This document shows positions 1 through 8,799 of a stretch of DNA of 63,733 nucleotides, piece by piece. The notes under the pieces were generated by a model, which worked only from the letters and a program-made list of their open reading frames with translations, did not search any database and was not told the DNA's origin. How positions within the stretch are numbered: position 1 is the stretch's first letter; every line of letters begins with the position of its first letter. The position numbers and the translations under genes are program-made. The stretch is from an uncultured Gemmatimonadota bacterium (GTDB lineage: Bacteria; Latescibacterota; UBA2968; UBA8231). The stretch spans positions 1 through 63,733 of the forward strand of contig CAITNQ010000081.1 of NCBI GenBank assembly GCA_903893785.1. Reading direction: 5' to 3'.

Positions 1-1011
1 CCATCGCTCCATCGGCAGCTGCAGTACCCCCAGGGCGCGGTCGAAGGCGGCCAGCACGTCGTCCACGCCGCTGCCTGCCGGCAGGGTCCAGATAGTGCCG
101 CGCAGCAGGCCCTCGGCCTGCAGTTGGCGCTCGCGCCCCTGCCGCCGCTCGACCTCAGCCTGCAGTTGCTCGTTGGCCAGGGCTTTGTCACGGGCATCGG
201 CATCGGCCTGCCGGAACAGCCGGAAACTGCTGCCCAGCAGGCCGCCGGCGACAGCCAGAACAGCGGCAACCCGGAGTCCCTGGGCTACCCCGTACAGCGG
301 GTCCGCCAGACCGCCGGCGAACGGCATGAACAGGGACTGGGACCCAAACAGCAGCAGCAGCGCCGACACCAACCAGGCCTCGAAGGCATCGTGGCGCCAC
401 AGTCCGCGGTGCACGTGTGCCGTCAGCACGCCGCCCAGGAGCAGCGCAGCGGGCAGCTCTTCAGGGCGGGCCAAGGGCCCGATCGGGCGAGCCACGGCCA
501 TCCCTGGCCATAACCAGGGTAACAGCATGGCACCCGCAGCCAGGCCGCTCACGGCCGCGTACACGCGTCGGACAGGTATGGGCTTGGGGGCGGTTCCCGC
601 CTCAGCCGAGGCCGTTGGGGTCGGTTCGCGGCGCCACCAGACCAGGCACCGCAGGGACAGCAGCGAGGCCACGAAGAGGCGGGTGCCGATCTGCCACGGC
701 GTGTCGGTCGGGCCGCGCCACACCGCCAGCGCGAGCTCCACGCCGTCGAGCGCGCCCAGAACCACCAACCCAGCGCCCACGAGCAGAAAGGTAGCGCTGC
801 GTCGAGCGGCGTAGAAGCGCATCAGGGCCAGGGCGCCGGTGGCCAGCGCAATGACGGCCAGGGCCTGCTGCACCATGCCGTACCAAGGCAACCCGACCGT
901 CGGCCGCCACACCAGCAGCAGCGCCCGAAGAGCGCCAACCCCGACCGCCGTGGCCGCGAAAACCAGGTAGCGATGCGTTATCCGAGACTGAGCAAGACTG
1001 CCCCTGCCCAT
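1..1011 (-). CDS. Multi-helix membrane sensor protein, N-terminal part (cut by window edge)
   Basis: The first 337 codons, read from ATG at 1011, stay open to base 1, so the C-terminus lies outside the window. About seven hydrophobic helices are visible (near residues 15-35, 45-66, 73-97, 108-126, 149-169, 208-228 and 240-260). A charged coiled-coil linker rich in E, Q, R and A follows (about 263-300), then the start of a soluble domain. An AGGTG box lies five bases before the ATG. The layout of membrane sensor, coiled coil and cytoplasmic output fits a sensor kinase or diguanylate cyclase, but the output domain is not present, so the class is undecided. It is the last gene of a minus-strand signalling run, 82 bp after the receiver-kinase gene. 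Confidence 0.75.
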   Translation of the reverse strand, partial: MGRGSLAQSRITHRYLVFAATAVGVGALRALLLVWRPTVGLPWYGMVQQALAVIALATGALALMRFYAARRSATFLLVGAGLVVLGALDGVELALAVWRGPTDTPWQIGTRLFVASLLSLRCLVWWRREPTPTASAEAGTAPKPIPVRRVYAAVSGLAAGAMLLPWLWPGMAVARPIGPLARPEELPAALLLGGVLTAHVHRGLWRHDAFEAWLVSALLLLFGSQSLFMPFAGGLADPLYGVAQGLRVAAVLAVAGGLLGSSFRLFRQADADARDKALANEQLQAEVERRQGRERQLQAEGLLRGTIWTLPAGSGVDDVLAAFDRALGVLQLPMERW

Positions 1012-1093
1012 GGTGCACCTGAGGTGTTGTGGGGCGGCGCCCGGGCCTGCCCGTGCAAACGCACCCGCCGGACCGAGCCGGCCCCGCGCGCGG

Positions 1094-2266
1094 TCAGCGC
1101 GGGTCGGCCGGCGGTGGCTCGAGGTAAACGGTGAATGTCGAGCCGCGCCCGACTTCGCTGCGGACCTCGATCCGGTACCCGAGCAGTTCGAGCAGTGAGC
1201 GCGAAATGGCCAGTCCCAGACCCGTGCCGCCATAGCGACGCGAGGTGCTGTTGTCTGCCTGCTGGAACGACTCGAAAATGGCCTGCAGGCGGTCGGGCGG
1301 GATGCCGATGCCCGTGTCCTCAACCTCGATCCGCCGCGGCACGTTGGTCTCGGGGTGGGCGGACACCCTTACCACGACTCGACCTTCCTCGGTGAATTTG
1401 GCCGCATTGCCCACCAAGTTGATCAGTACCTGCCGAAGCATCATGCCGTCGCTCTGGATAACAGCCAGCACCTTGGGCATTTCGGCCACCAGCGACACAC
1501 TTGCGCGGACCACCCGCGCCCCGACCTGGGCCAACACCTCGTTGACCAACTCGTCCAGCTGCACCGGCGCCAGTACCGGCTGCAGGCGCCCGGCCTCCAC
1601 CTTGGACAGGTCGAGCACATCATTGATCAATTCCAGCAGGTGGCGCCCGTTCTGCGCGATGCGGGACAGATAGGTCAGGTCCTCTGCGGTCAGATTCCCG
1701 GCCCGGTTCCGCAGCAGCACTTGGGAGAAGCCGATGATCGCGTTCAGCGGCGTGCGCAGTTCGTGACTCATCTTGGCCAGGAACTCGCTCTTGGCCCGGT
1801 TGGCGTTCTCGGCCGCCTCCTTGGCCCGCGCCAGCGCTTCTTCAGCTCGTTTGCGGTGCAGCTGCGCATCGACGCGCGCGACCAGAACCGCGAAGTCAAT
1901 CGGTTTGGTAACGTAGTCGTTGGCCCCCAGGCTGAGCGACTCGACCAGGCTGGCCGGATCGTCACGAGCCGTGGTCATGATCACCGGCAACTCGAGCGCC
2001 GATTTGGTCTCGCGCAGATGGCGCAGGACCTCGTTGCCGTCCATCACCGGCATCATGATGTCGAGCAGCACGAGGTCGAAGGGTTGGGCGGCGGCCAACT
2101 CGAGGGCTTGAGGGCCACTGCTGGCGGTGCTGACCCGGTAGCCGCGGCGACGCAGACGCCGCGACAGCATGTCGCGGTTCAAATCCTCGTCATCGACGAC
2201 CAGCAGCGCCGCCGGGCCGCCGTCGGCCTCGGAAGAGGGCCCGGCGTTAGTGGGGATCGCCGCCAC
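1094..2266 (-). CDS. Receiver domain-histidine kinase hybrid (REC-HisKA-HATPase)
   Basis: A receiver domain comes first (about residues 18-135; phospho-acceptor Asp about 69 in LVLLDIMMP; Lys in VTKPID). A short coiled coil leads to a HisKA dimerisation helix with the phospho-histidine in [16 protein letters not shown] (His about 168). The ATPase domain shows the N box ([11 protein letters not shown]), G1 (EDTGIGIP) and G2 (GGTGLGLAI). There is no membrane segment, so it is probably cytosolic and driven by another kinase or by the Hpt protein in the same run. The start is uncertain. I prefer GTG at 2266, overlapping the upstream stop; an upstream TTG at 2326 would add 20 residues that lie inside the previous gene and look non-coding. 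Neither has a clear ribosome binding site, which suggests translational coupling. Confidence 0.88.
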   Translation of the reverse strand: MAAIPTNAGPSSEADGGPAALLVVDDEDLNRDMLSRRLRRRGYRVSTASSGPQALELAAAQPFDLVLLDIMMPVMDGNEVLRHLRETKSALELPVIMTTARDDPASLVESLSLGANDYVTKPIDFAVLVARVDAQLHRKRAEEALARAKEAAENANRAKSEFLAKMSHELRTPLNAIIGFSQVLLRNRAGNLTAEDLTYLSRIAQNGRHLLELINDVLDLSKVEAGRLQPVLAPVQLDELVNEVLAQVGARVVRASVSLVAEMPKVLAVIQSDGMMLRQVLINLVGNAAKFTEEGRVVVRVSAHPETNVPRRIEVEDTGIGIPPDRLQAIFESFQQADNSTSRRYGGTGLGLAISRSLLELLGYRIEVRSEVGRGSTFTVYLEPPPADPR

Positions 2267-2642
2267 TGCTCGCAGCGGGGGTACCGACCAGGGCTTCGAT
2301 CTTGGCCAGCAGGCGGGCGAAGTCAATGGGCTTGGTGTCGTAGTCGGAGCAGCCGGCGGCGATGGCGCGCTCGCGATCGCCAGCCATGGCGTGGGCGGTC
2401 AGGGCCACCACCGGCACGTGCGCGGTGCGCGGCTCAGCCCGGAGACGGCGTGTGGCCTCCCAACCGTCCAGCTCGGGTAGGCTCATATCCATCAGGATCA
2501 GGTCCGGCGGGTCTGCCATGGCACGCTCGATGGCCTGGGCACCGTCCTCCGCGGACTCCACCTGATAACCCCGGCGCCCCAGACGCCGCGACAGCATGTC
2601 GCGGTTCATCTCATTGTCCTCGACCAGCAGGATCCTGGGCAT
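2247..2642 (-). CDS. Single-domain response regulator (CheY-like)
   Basis: A lone receiver domain of 131 aa without an output domain. Visible are the acidic pocket (VEDN near residue 8), the phospho-acceptor Asp52 in [10 protein letters not shown], the Thr/Ala of VVALTAHAM and the conserved Lys in YDTKPID. ATG at 2642 is preceded by AGGAGA, which decides the start; a longer reading upstream has no support. It lies in a minus-strand run after another lone receiver and before the receiver-kinase hybrid, with which it overlaps by a few bases. It probably carries phosphoryl groups within a phosphorelay or acts by protein-protein contact. Receiver plus helper receivers plus Hpt in one run is typical of multi-step relays. 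Confidence 0.9.
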   Translation of the reverse strand: MPRILLVEDNEMNRDMLSRRLGRRGYQVESAEDGAQAIERAMADPPDLILMDMSLPELDGWEATRRLRAEPRTAHVPVVALTAHAMAGDRERAIAAGCSDYDTKPIDFARLLAKIEALVGTPAASSGGDPH

Positions 2643-2751
2643 TGGAGTCTCCTCTCGCGCAGGCCGACACGCCAACTGTTAAGCTATCCCTTCGGCCCTT
2701 GACCAGCAAGCGCGTACGGCGCTGTGCGGCCCGGCCCAGCCACAGGGAAGG

Positions 2752-3123
2752 TTACTGACGCCGCGCCAGCAATGACTCCACCAGGGTGGTCAGGGCATCG
2801 AAATCAACGATGGGCTTGGACAGGTAGGCGTCGAAACCGGCACCCAAGAAGCGCTCGCGGTCGCCGGACATGGCGTGCGCAGTCAGCGCCACGACCGGTA
2901 ACCCGCCCAGGCCCGGGTCGCGCCGCAGATGCGACAGCACCTCGGTACCGTCCATGCCCGGCAGCGAGATGTCCAGCAGCACCAGATCGGGCGGGTCCGC
3001 GGCCATGCCCGCCAGAGCCGCCGCACCATCCTCGTACTCGATCACCTGGTACTGGTCGCCAAGGACCGCCTGAACCAGCAGACGGTTGTCCGCGTTGTCC
3101 TCCACCAGGGCAATGCGTTTCAC
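2752..3123 (-). CDS. Single-domain response regulator (CheY-like)
   Basis: A receiver domain of 123 aa with no output module. It shows VEDN at the acidic pocket, phospho-acceptor Asp51 in [19 protein letters not shown] and the active-site Lys in YLSKPIVD. The start ATG overlaps the stop of the upstream Hpt gene as ATGA, so the two are translationally coupled. It resembles the next receiver downstream (2247-2642) closely enough in these motifs to suggest a local duplication, although the C-termini differ. Its likely role is a phosphoryl carrier paired with the Hpt protein. A stand-alone output such as control of motility or a diguanylate cyclase partner cannot be excluded. Confidence 0.9.
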   Translation of the reverse strand: MKRIALVEDNADNRLLVQAVLGDQYQVIEYEDGAAALAGMAADPPDLVLLDISLPGMDGTEVLSHLRRDPGLGGLPVVALTAHAMSGDRERFLGAGFDAYLSKPIVDFDALTTLVESLLARRQ

Positions 3124-3464
3124 CGGGTTCTGGCCTCCTTCTCGGCGGTCAGGGCGGCGATGGCTGTCGTCACCGCATCCTCCAGCCCGGCCAGAGCCAC
3201 GCCGACGGCGTCGGCGCGGCCGGCCCCGGCCAGCTCCTCCACCAGAGCGGCCAGTTCCTGCACACGCTGGGCGCCAAGGTTGCCGGAACTGGAGCGCAAC
3301 GAATGGGCCGCATGCTCCACGGCCTTGAGGTCGCCGTCGCGCTGACCCTGATTGGCGGCGGCTAGGCGCAGCGGGGCGTTCTGCAGGAACAGGTCGATCA
3401 TTTTGACGACCAGTTCACTCCCGCCCACACCGGCGATGCGGTCGATGGCATGGCGTTCGATCAC
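3120..3464 (-). CDS. Histidine phosphotransfer (Hpt) domain protein
   Basis: A 114-aa all-helical protein with the Hpt signature AAHSLRSSSGNLGA, in which His54 is the expected phosphorylated residue. Start is taken at GTG 3464 because GGAGG lies about six bases upstream; longer readings run into low-complexity sequence. It is the first gene of the minus-strand phosphorelay run and overlaps the next receiver gene by four bases (ATGA). In known relays Hpt proteins shuttle phosphoryl groups between receivers of hybrid kinases and terminal regulators, which fits the neighbours here (two lone receivers and one receiver-kinase). Confidence 0.85.
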   Translation of the reverse strand: MIERHAIDRIAGVGGSELVVKMIDLFLQNAPLRLAAANQGQRDGDLKAVEHAAHSLRSSSGNLGAQRVQELAALVEELAGAGRADAVGVALAGLEDAVTTAIAALTAEKEARTR

Positions 3465-3547
3465 TTCGCCTCCCCAATGTAAGGCGTGGTGAATCCCCCC
3501 ACCACCCGAGACGCGCCCGCGGCGGGCCTGGGCTGGCGATGCCGCCG

Positions 3548-3577
3548 AACATACCACACCACGGCCCCGCGCCGCAA
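3548..3577 (-). promoter_or_regulatory. Candidate promoter of the phosphorelay run
   Basis: On the minus strand TTGCGG is followed after 18 bp by TATGTT, with a TGG just upstream of the -10 (extended -10 style). It lies in the 129-bp gap between glnD and the Hpt gene, about 80 bp before the Hpt start. The -35 match is poor, so this is only a candidate. Confidence 0.35.
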
Positions 3578-3593
3578 GGGCCCCGCTGCCGTC

Positions 3594-6185
3594 TCACGCG
3601 CTGATCTCGGCCAGCAAGCGCTGGCGGACCGCCTGCAGGGTCTCGTAGTTGACGATCTTCTCGCCGCGCGCATCGACGACGTAGAAAGCGTCGCGGGCTC
3701 GGCCGGCAACGGTGTTGACCATGGCGGTGTGGATGTCGAGCCCCATGTCGGCGAGAGCGTAGGTGATCACGTAGAGCAGCCCCACCGAATCAGGTGCCTC
3801 GACATCGATAACAGTGTAGCGGTCCGAAACCTGGTTCTCGATCTGCACGGCCGGCGGGTGTCCCACCGCCCGGCGCTGCCCGCGGCGGCGACCCCAGTTG
3901 GCGCTGTAGCGCTGGAGCAGTTCGCGCGCCTTGAGTCGGCGCGCGATGACTTCGCCGAGGCGCTGACGCACGCGGTCCTGCTTCCACACCGGTAGCTTCG
4001 GGCTCCCTTCCAGGTCAGTGACTTGGAACAGGTCCAGTGCCAGGCCATCGTCGCGGGTGTTGACGTCGGCACGCCGGATATCGACGTCGTTGGCCGCCAA
4101 CACACCGCAGATCTTGGCCAGCAACTGGTGCTGGTCGCGGGTGCAGACCATCAGGCCGGTGGCGGTGGCCTTCTCGACGAACTCCAATTCGAAAAGGCTG
4201 TCCGGGGCCAACCGGGCGATCAGGTCCAGATGCTGCTCAATCTCGCTGCGCCCGTACGCCAGCAGGTACCGCGGGGGCAGTTGCTCCACGTGCTGCCGAA
4301 AGGCGGCAACCCGGGGGATCGCCCAACGGTCCTCCACTTCGCGCAGGTGCGCCTCCAACAGGTTGCGCCCGTGCTGCTGCCTGCGGGTGGTCGCCATACC
4401 CGACTCCAACTGCTCGGCAACCTTGTGGTAGAGCTCGTGCAGCAGGACGCCGTGCCAGTCAGTCCAGGCCTCGCGGGCCACCGCCGAAAGGTCCGCGTAG
4501 GACACGAGGTAGAGCGCCTGCAGCCAGGCCATGGCCGGGAAGAGAGCGGCGAAATCGGCGATCATCCGGTGGTCGTCCAAGTCCCGGCGCTGGGACATGA
4601 TCACCATGTCCTGGTGATGCTCCACGGCAAAGCAGAGGAAGCGCGTATCCTCGCCGGTCAGTCCCATGCGCACGCACAGCGAGCGCGTCAGCCGGATGCC
4701 GCAGACGATGTGGTCTTGACGCATGGACTTGCCGATATCGTGCAGCAGCGTCGCCAGGAACACCAGTTCGCGACGCCGGAAGGCGCGGAACAGGGCGGCC
4801 AACGGACCGCGCGACGCGCCGTCGCCGAGGCGCTCCAGGTTGTCCAGAGCCACCAGGGTGTGTTCGTCAACGGTGTACACATGGTACGGATCGTACTGGA
4901 CCAGACAGGTGAGGGCGCCGAACTCCGGCAGGTACGCCCCCAGGATGCCCAACTCGTGGAGCTGGCGCACCGTCGCCGCCACTCGCCGGCGGCAGCGCAG
5001 AATGGCCAGCAACGCATCCCGCGCCGCGGGGGCCGCGCGGCAGGCGTCATCGACGTGGGCCACGGCAGCGCGCAGGGCGCGGCGGGTCGCCGTGCCAAGG
5101 CGCAGCCCGTGCCGCTGGGCCTGATGGGGCACCCACAGCAGGCGCACCGGGTCGGCGGCCAGGTACGCGTCGGGGTCATCTAGCAGCAACTCACCGTTGA
5201 CCGCCCGGACTCCCGGCCCCAACACCACCACCCGGTCACGCCGACCGGGGCGACGGTGCAGGCGCAGCAACACGTCGTCGGCCAGCTGATGAGCCGTTCG
5301 TACGTGCAGGTAGTAATCGCGCATGAATGCTTCGGCGCCCAGCTCAGCCCCTGCATCACGGTACCCCAGGGCGACCGCCACGGGCGGCTTGAGCTCGTGC
5401 TCCAGCACGTCGCGCCGTCGCTGCGTCTGCAGGTGCAACTCATGGCGCACGCGCCACAGGTAAGCGGCGGCTTCGGTAAGGGCGCGGACATCCCCGGCCC
5501 CCAGGTGCTCGGTGCGCCAACCGGGCACGTCGGGCATGCCGTGCGCCAACTGGATGGCCCAGTCGATGGCCTGCAGGTCGCGCAGCCCTCCGGGGCTCTC
5601 CTTGACGTTGGGTTCGAGCAACTGCACCGAGTCGCGCCGCTCAAGGCGCCGCTGCCGCCACGCCTGCAGGCGGCCCAGGGCGGCGCCAGGCAGATGCAGG
5701 CGCAGCCGCTGCCGGAAGCGTTCGAACAGCTCGACGTCGCCGGCCAGCCAGCGCGCATCCAGCATGGCAGTGCAGGTCTCGAGGTGCTGGCGCGCCAGCT
5801 TGACGGCTTGGGCGATGGTGGCGCTGCTGTGGCCGACATCAAAACGCAGATCCCACAGGGGCTCGAGAACAGCGCTGACCCGCTCAGGCCGCTGGTCGCG
5901 CTGGCGCGCGAACAAGAACAGCAGATCAACGTCCGAGTACGGCGCCATCTCGCCCCGACCGAAACCGCCCAGAGCCACCAGGGCCATGCCACCACCCGCG
6001 GCTCCCAGCGGCGTAGCGCTGGCCTGCAGCACCACCGCCTGGACAGCGTTGGCGTAGGCGTGCGCCACGGTGAGGCCATCGGCGCCGGCGCGGTGGAGCC
6101 CTTCGCAGTCACGCCGTGCCTGCTGCCACAGGTCGAGCAGACGGCCGCCCTGTGCCTGACCTTCGGCCGAACGAGCCGCGGTCAA
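3594..6185 (-). CDS. glnD: Bifunctional [protein-PII] uridylyltransferase/uridylyl-removing enzyme
   Basis: 863 aa, the usual length of GlnD. The nucleotidyltransferase motif GGFGRGEMAPYSDVDLLF spans residues 73-90. A central HD domain carries FLATLLHDIGKS (about 470-485) and VEHHQDM. Two ACT-like domains close the protein (about 690-863, ending in IVNYETLQAVRQRLL). The family senses glutamine and adds or removes UMP on PII, thereby setting nitrogen assimilation. Start is TTG at 6185, overlapping the lon stop as TTGA, so the gene is probably co-transcribed and translationally coupled to lon, an unusual pairing. No PII (glnB/glnK) or amt gene is in the window. Confidence 0.95.
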   Translation of the reverse strand: MTAARSAEGQAQGGRLLDLWQQARRDCEGLHRAGADGLTVAHAYANAVQAVVLQASATPLGAAGGGMALVALGGFGRGEMAPYSDVDLLFLFARQRDQRPERVSAVLEPLWDLRFDVGHSSATIAQAVKLARQHLETCTAMLDARWLAGDVELFERFRQRLRLHLPGAALGRLQAWRQRRLERRDSVQLLEPNVKESPGGLRDLQAIDWAIQLAHGMPDVPGWRTEHLGAGDVRALTEAAAYLWRVRHELHLQTQRRRDVLEHELKPPVAVALGYRDAGAELGAEAFMRDYYLHVRTAHQLADDVLLRLHRRPGRRDRVVVLGPGVRAVNGELLLDDPDAYLAADPVRLLWVPHQAQRHGLRLGTATRRALRAAVAHVDDACRAAPAARDALLAILRCRRRVAATVRQLHELGILGAYLPEFGALTCLVQYDPYHVYTVDEHTLVALDNLERLGDGASRGPLAALFRAFRRRELVFLATLLHDIGKSMRQDHIVCGIRLTRSLCVRMGLTGEDTRFLCFAVEHHQDMVIMSQRRDLDDHRMIADFAALFPAMAWLQALYLVSYADLSAVAREAWTDWHGVLLHELYHKVAEQLESGMATTRRQQHGRNLLEAHLREVEDRWAIPRVAAFRQHVEQLPPRYLLAYGRSEIEQHLDLIARLAPDSLFELEFVEKATATGLMVCTRDQHQLLAKICGVLAANDVDIRRADVNTRDDGLALDLFQVTDLEGSPKLPVWKQDRVRQRLGEVIARRLKARELLQRYSANWGRRRGQRRAVGHPPAVQIENQVSDRYTVIDVEAPDSVGLLYVITYALADMGLDIHTAMVNTVAGRARDAFYVVDARGEKIVNYETLQAVRQRLLAEISA

Positions 6186-8617
6186 CGCGAGCGCCCGGCG
6201 GCGCCCGGCCGCGGGGCGCGACGAGTTGGCGGTCGCTGACGCCGGGAGCCGGTGGCCGCCGGCGCAGTCGGTCCCAGCGCCAGGGCCAGTACCTGCTCGA
6301 CGTGGTCGACGAGCTCGAAGTGCATCTGCCGACGGACGGCCTCGGGCACATCCTCCAGGTCGCGCTCGTTGCGGCGGGGAAGCACGACCGTATGGATGCC
6401 GGCCCGCTGAGCACCCAGGACCTTGTCGCGGATGCCGCCCACCGGCAACACGCGACCACGCAGCGTGATCTCGCCGGTCATGGCCAGGTCGGCACGCACG
6501 GCCCTGCCGGTGAACAGCGACACCAGAGCCGTGGCCAGCGCGATGCCCGCCGACGGACCTTCCTTGGGCGTCGCCCCGGCGGGAACGTGCAGGTGAATGT
6601 CCGACTCGTCGAAAACCGATGGTGCCAACCCCAGCTGCCGCGCCTGCGAGCGGACGTAGCTCAGGGCCGCGCGCGCCGATTCCTGCATCACCTCGCCCAA
6701 CTGGCCGGTGAGCAGCAACACCTTACTTCCCGGCATTCGGGTCGCCTCGACAAACAGGATCTCACCCCCGGCGGCGGTTGCCGCCAACCCGGTGACCACG
6801 CCCACCTCCGGTCGGCGTTCGGCCATCTCCAGGAAGAATGGCGGCGGCCCCAGGTACGTCGTCACGTCGTCCGCATCGACCGTGATGCGGCGCTGCCGGC
6901 CGTCGGCGAAGCGCCGGGCGGCTTTGCGGCAGAGCGCGCCCAGTTCACGTTCCAGCTGTCGCAGACCCGCCTCACGGGTGTACTCGCCGATCAGGCGCAC
7001 CAGAGCCGGTTCGGTCAGGGCCAACCGGGCCGGCGTCAGGCCGTGCTCGGCCAGCTGACGCGGCAGCAGGTGGTGCCGGGCGATGCGTCCCTTCTCCTCG
7101 GGCGTGTAGCCGGGCAGGGCGATCTCCTCCATGCGATCGAGCAGCGGGCCGGGTATCGGGCCGGTCAGGTTGGCGGTGGTAATGAACAGGACGCGGGACA
7201 GGTCGAAGGCCACATCCAGGTAATGGTCTACAAAGGTGCTGTTCTGCTCCGGATCGAGGACCTCAAGCAGGGCTGCGGCCGGGTCGCCGCGGAAGTCGGC
7301 ACCGACCTTGTCAATCTCGTCCAGCATGAAGACCGGGTTGTGCGTGCCGGCTTTGCGCAGCCCCTGAATGATGCGCCCGGGCAGCGCGCCGACATAGGTG
7401 CGACGATGACCCCGGATCTCGGCCTCGTCGTGCACGCCGCCCAGCGAGACGCGCACGAAACGCCGGCCAAGGGCGCGCGCGATGGACCGCCCTAGGGATG
7501 TCTTGCCGACCCCGGGCGGGCCGACGAAGCAGAGGATGGGGCCGCGCAGGTCCTGGCGGAGCGTACGCACCGCCAGGTACTCGAGCACGCGCTCTTTGAT
7601 CTTCTCGAGGCCGTCGTGGTCTTCATCGAGAACCCGCGCGGCCTCGGCCAACTCGACCCGATCCTCGGTGGCCTTGGCCCAGGGCAGCGCGATCAACCAG
7701 TCCAGGTAGGTGCGAGCCACCGAATACTCGGGCGAACTCTGGCCCATGCGCTCCAGGCGCTCCAGTTCGCGGTCCGCGGCCTGAGACGCTTCTGGCGGCA
7801 GCCCGGCCTCGCGCAGGCGCTGACGCACCTCGTCAAGTTCGGCTATCTGCGGGTCGTTGCCACTAAGCTCCTTCTGGATCTGCTTCAGCTGCTCACGCAG
7901 ATAGAACTCGCGCTGTGACTTGCCCAGCTTCTCCTGAACCTCGGTCTGGATACGGTGCCCGACCTCGAGGATCTCCAGCTCCCGCGCCAACAACTCCGCC
8001 AGGTACTCAAGGCGCTTGTCGACCGCCAATTGCTCGAGCAGGCGCTGGTGTTCCTCGGGCTGCAGGTCGAGGTTGGAGGCGATGAAGTCAGCCAGCCGCC
8101 CCGGGTGATCGATGTTGACCACCATGATCTGCAGTTCGTCCGGCAGGTGCGGCGTCAACTTGACGATGGCCTGGAATTGCTGCTGAACCGTGCGGCTGAT
8201 GGCCTGCACCGCCATGGTGTCCCGGCCGGCCTCATCACCCAGGCGCACCAACCGGGCCGACAGGAAAGGTTCGCTGCTGGTGATCTCCTCCAGGCGCGCC
8301 CTGGCCACGCCCTGCACGATCAACCGCACGGAGCCGTCGGGCATCCGCCACTGCTTGTGCACCTTGGCGATGCTGCCCATGGGGTGCAGATCGTCGGGTC
8401 CGGGTTCCTCCACTTCCGGGTTACGCTGCGCGAAGACACCGATCAGTTGATCGCCGGCCACGGCCGCTTCCACGACCTGGATCGAGCGGGGACGGGAGGC
8501 GGTCAGCTGCTGCGGCATGTAGGGATAGACCACCCCGTTGCGCAGCGGGAAGAGCCCCACCTGGACAATGGCGGGCAGGCCTTCAGTAACCACACCCGCG
8601 GACTGGCTGTCTTCCAC
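6182..8617 (-). CDS. lon: ATP-dependent protease Lon
   Basis: 811 aa from GTG 8617. The N-terminal substrate domain begins with [14 protein letters not shown]. The AAA+ module has Walker [12 protein letters not shown] (about 364) and Walker B FMLDEIDK. The protease domain has the catalytic Ser689 in GPSAG and Lys732 in [10 protein letters not shown], the Ser-Lys dyad of Lon. I chose GTG 8617 because AGGAG lies seven bases upstream. An in-frame TTG at 8746 would add 43 low-complexity residues and would lie inside the promoter palindrome. Lon degrades misfolded and regulatory proteins in the cytosol. It is divergent from hflX and leads a two-gene unit with glnD. Confidence 0.95.
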   Translation of the reverse strand: MEDSQSAGVVTEGLPAIVQVGLFPLRNGVVYPYMPQQLTASRPRSIQVVEAAVAGDQLIGVFAQRNPEVEEPGPDDLHPMGSIAKVHKQWRMPDGSVRLIVQGVARARLEEITSSEPFLSARLVRLGDEAGRDTMAVQAISRTVQQQFQAIVKLTPHLPDELQIMVVNIDHPGRLADFIASNLDLQPEEHQRLLEQLAVDKRLEYLAELLARELEILEVGHRIQTEVQEKLGKSQREFYLREQLKQIQKELSGNDPQIAELDEVRQRLREAGLPPEASQAADRELERLERMGQSSPEYSVARTYLDWLIALPWAKATEDRVELAEAARVLDEDHDGLEKIKERVLEYLAVRTLRQDLRGPILCFVGPPGVGKTSLGRSIARALGRRFVRVSLGGVHDEAEIRGHRRTYVGALPGRIIQGLRKAGTHNPVFMLDEIDKVGADFRGDPAAALLEVLDPEQNSTFVDHYLDVAFDLSRVLFITTANLTGPIPGPLLDRMEEIALPGYTPEEKGRIARHHLLPRQLAEHGLTPARLALTEPALVRLIGEYTREAGLRQLERELGALCRKAARRFADGRQRRITVDADDVTTYLGPPPFFLEMAERRPEVGVVTGLAATAAGGEILFVEATRMPGSKVLLLTGQLGEVMQESARAALSYVRSQARQLGLAPSVFDESDIHLHVPAGATPKEGPSAGIALATALVSLFTGRAVRADLAMTGEITLRGRVLPVGGIRDKVLGAQRAGIHTVVLPRRNERDLEDVPEAVRRQMHFELVDHVEQVLALALGPTAPAATGSRRQRPPTRRAPRPGAAGRSR

Positions 8618-8717
8618 CTTAGGACTCCTGGAAACGCGTGTGCTACCGGCCCCGGCCGCGTTGCCAACGGCCGGCGAGTCGCGGCTCGGCGCCACCGGCA
8701 GCGGCGGGGCCGTTGAG

Positions 8718-8746
8718 ACAGTAGCCGGCTGCTTGACACGTGTCAA
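8718..8746 (-). promoter_or_regulatory. Candidate lon-glnD promoter
   Basis: On the minus strand TTGACA (8746-8741) is followed after 17 bp by TACTGT (8723-8718). The -35 lies inside the 16-bp palindrome at 8732-8747. Transcription would start near 8711, about 95 bp before the GTG start of lon, which supports that start over the more upstream TTG. Confidence 0.5.
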
Positions 8747-8747
8747 G
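8732..8747. promoter_or_regulatory. Perfect 16-bp palindrome between lon and hflX, candidate operator
   Basis: CTTGACACGTGTCAAG is its own reverse complement. Each half contains a consensus TTGACA -35 box, one on each strand, so a dimeric regulator bound here could control both divergent genes at once. No regulator gene is adjacent. Confidence 0.6.
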
Positions 8748-8760
8748 ATAGCTGTACACT
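8733..8760 (+). promoter_or_regulatory. Candidate hflX promoter
   Basis: TTGACA at 8733-8738 and TACACT at 8755-8760 are separated by 16 bp. The -35 is the other half of the palindrome used by lon. The predicted start is near 8767, about 33 bp before the hflX TTG start. Confidence 0.55.
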
Positions 8761-8799
8761 TGCCGCCAACGCCGCCGCCGCCCGAGCCCAGGACATCCC

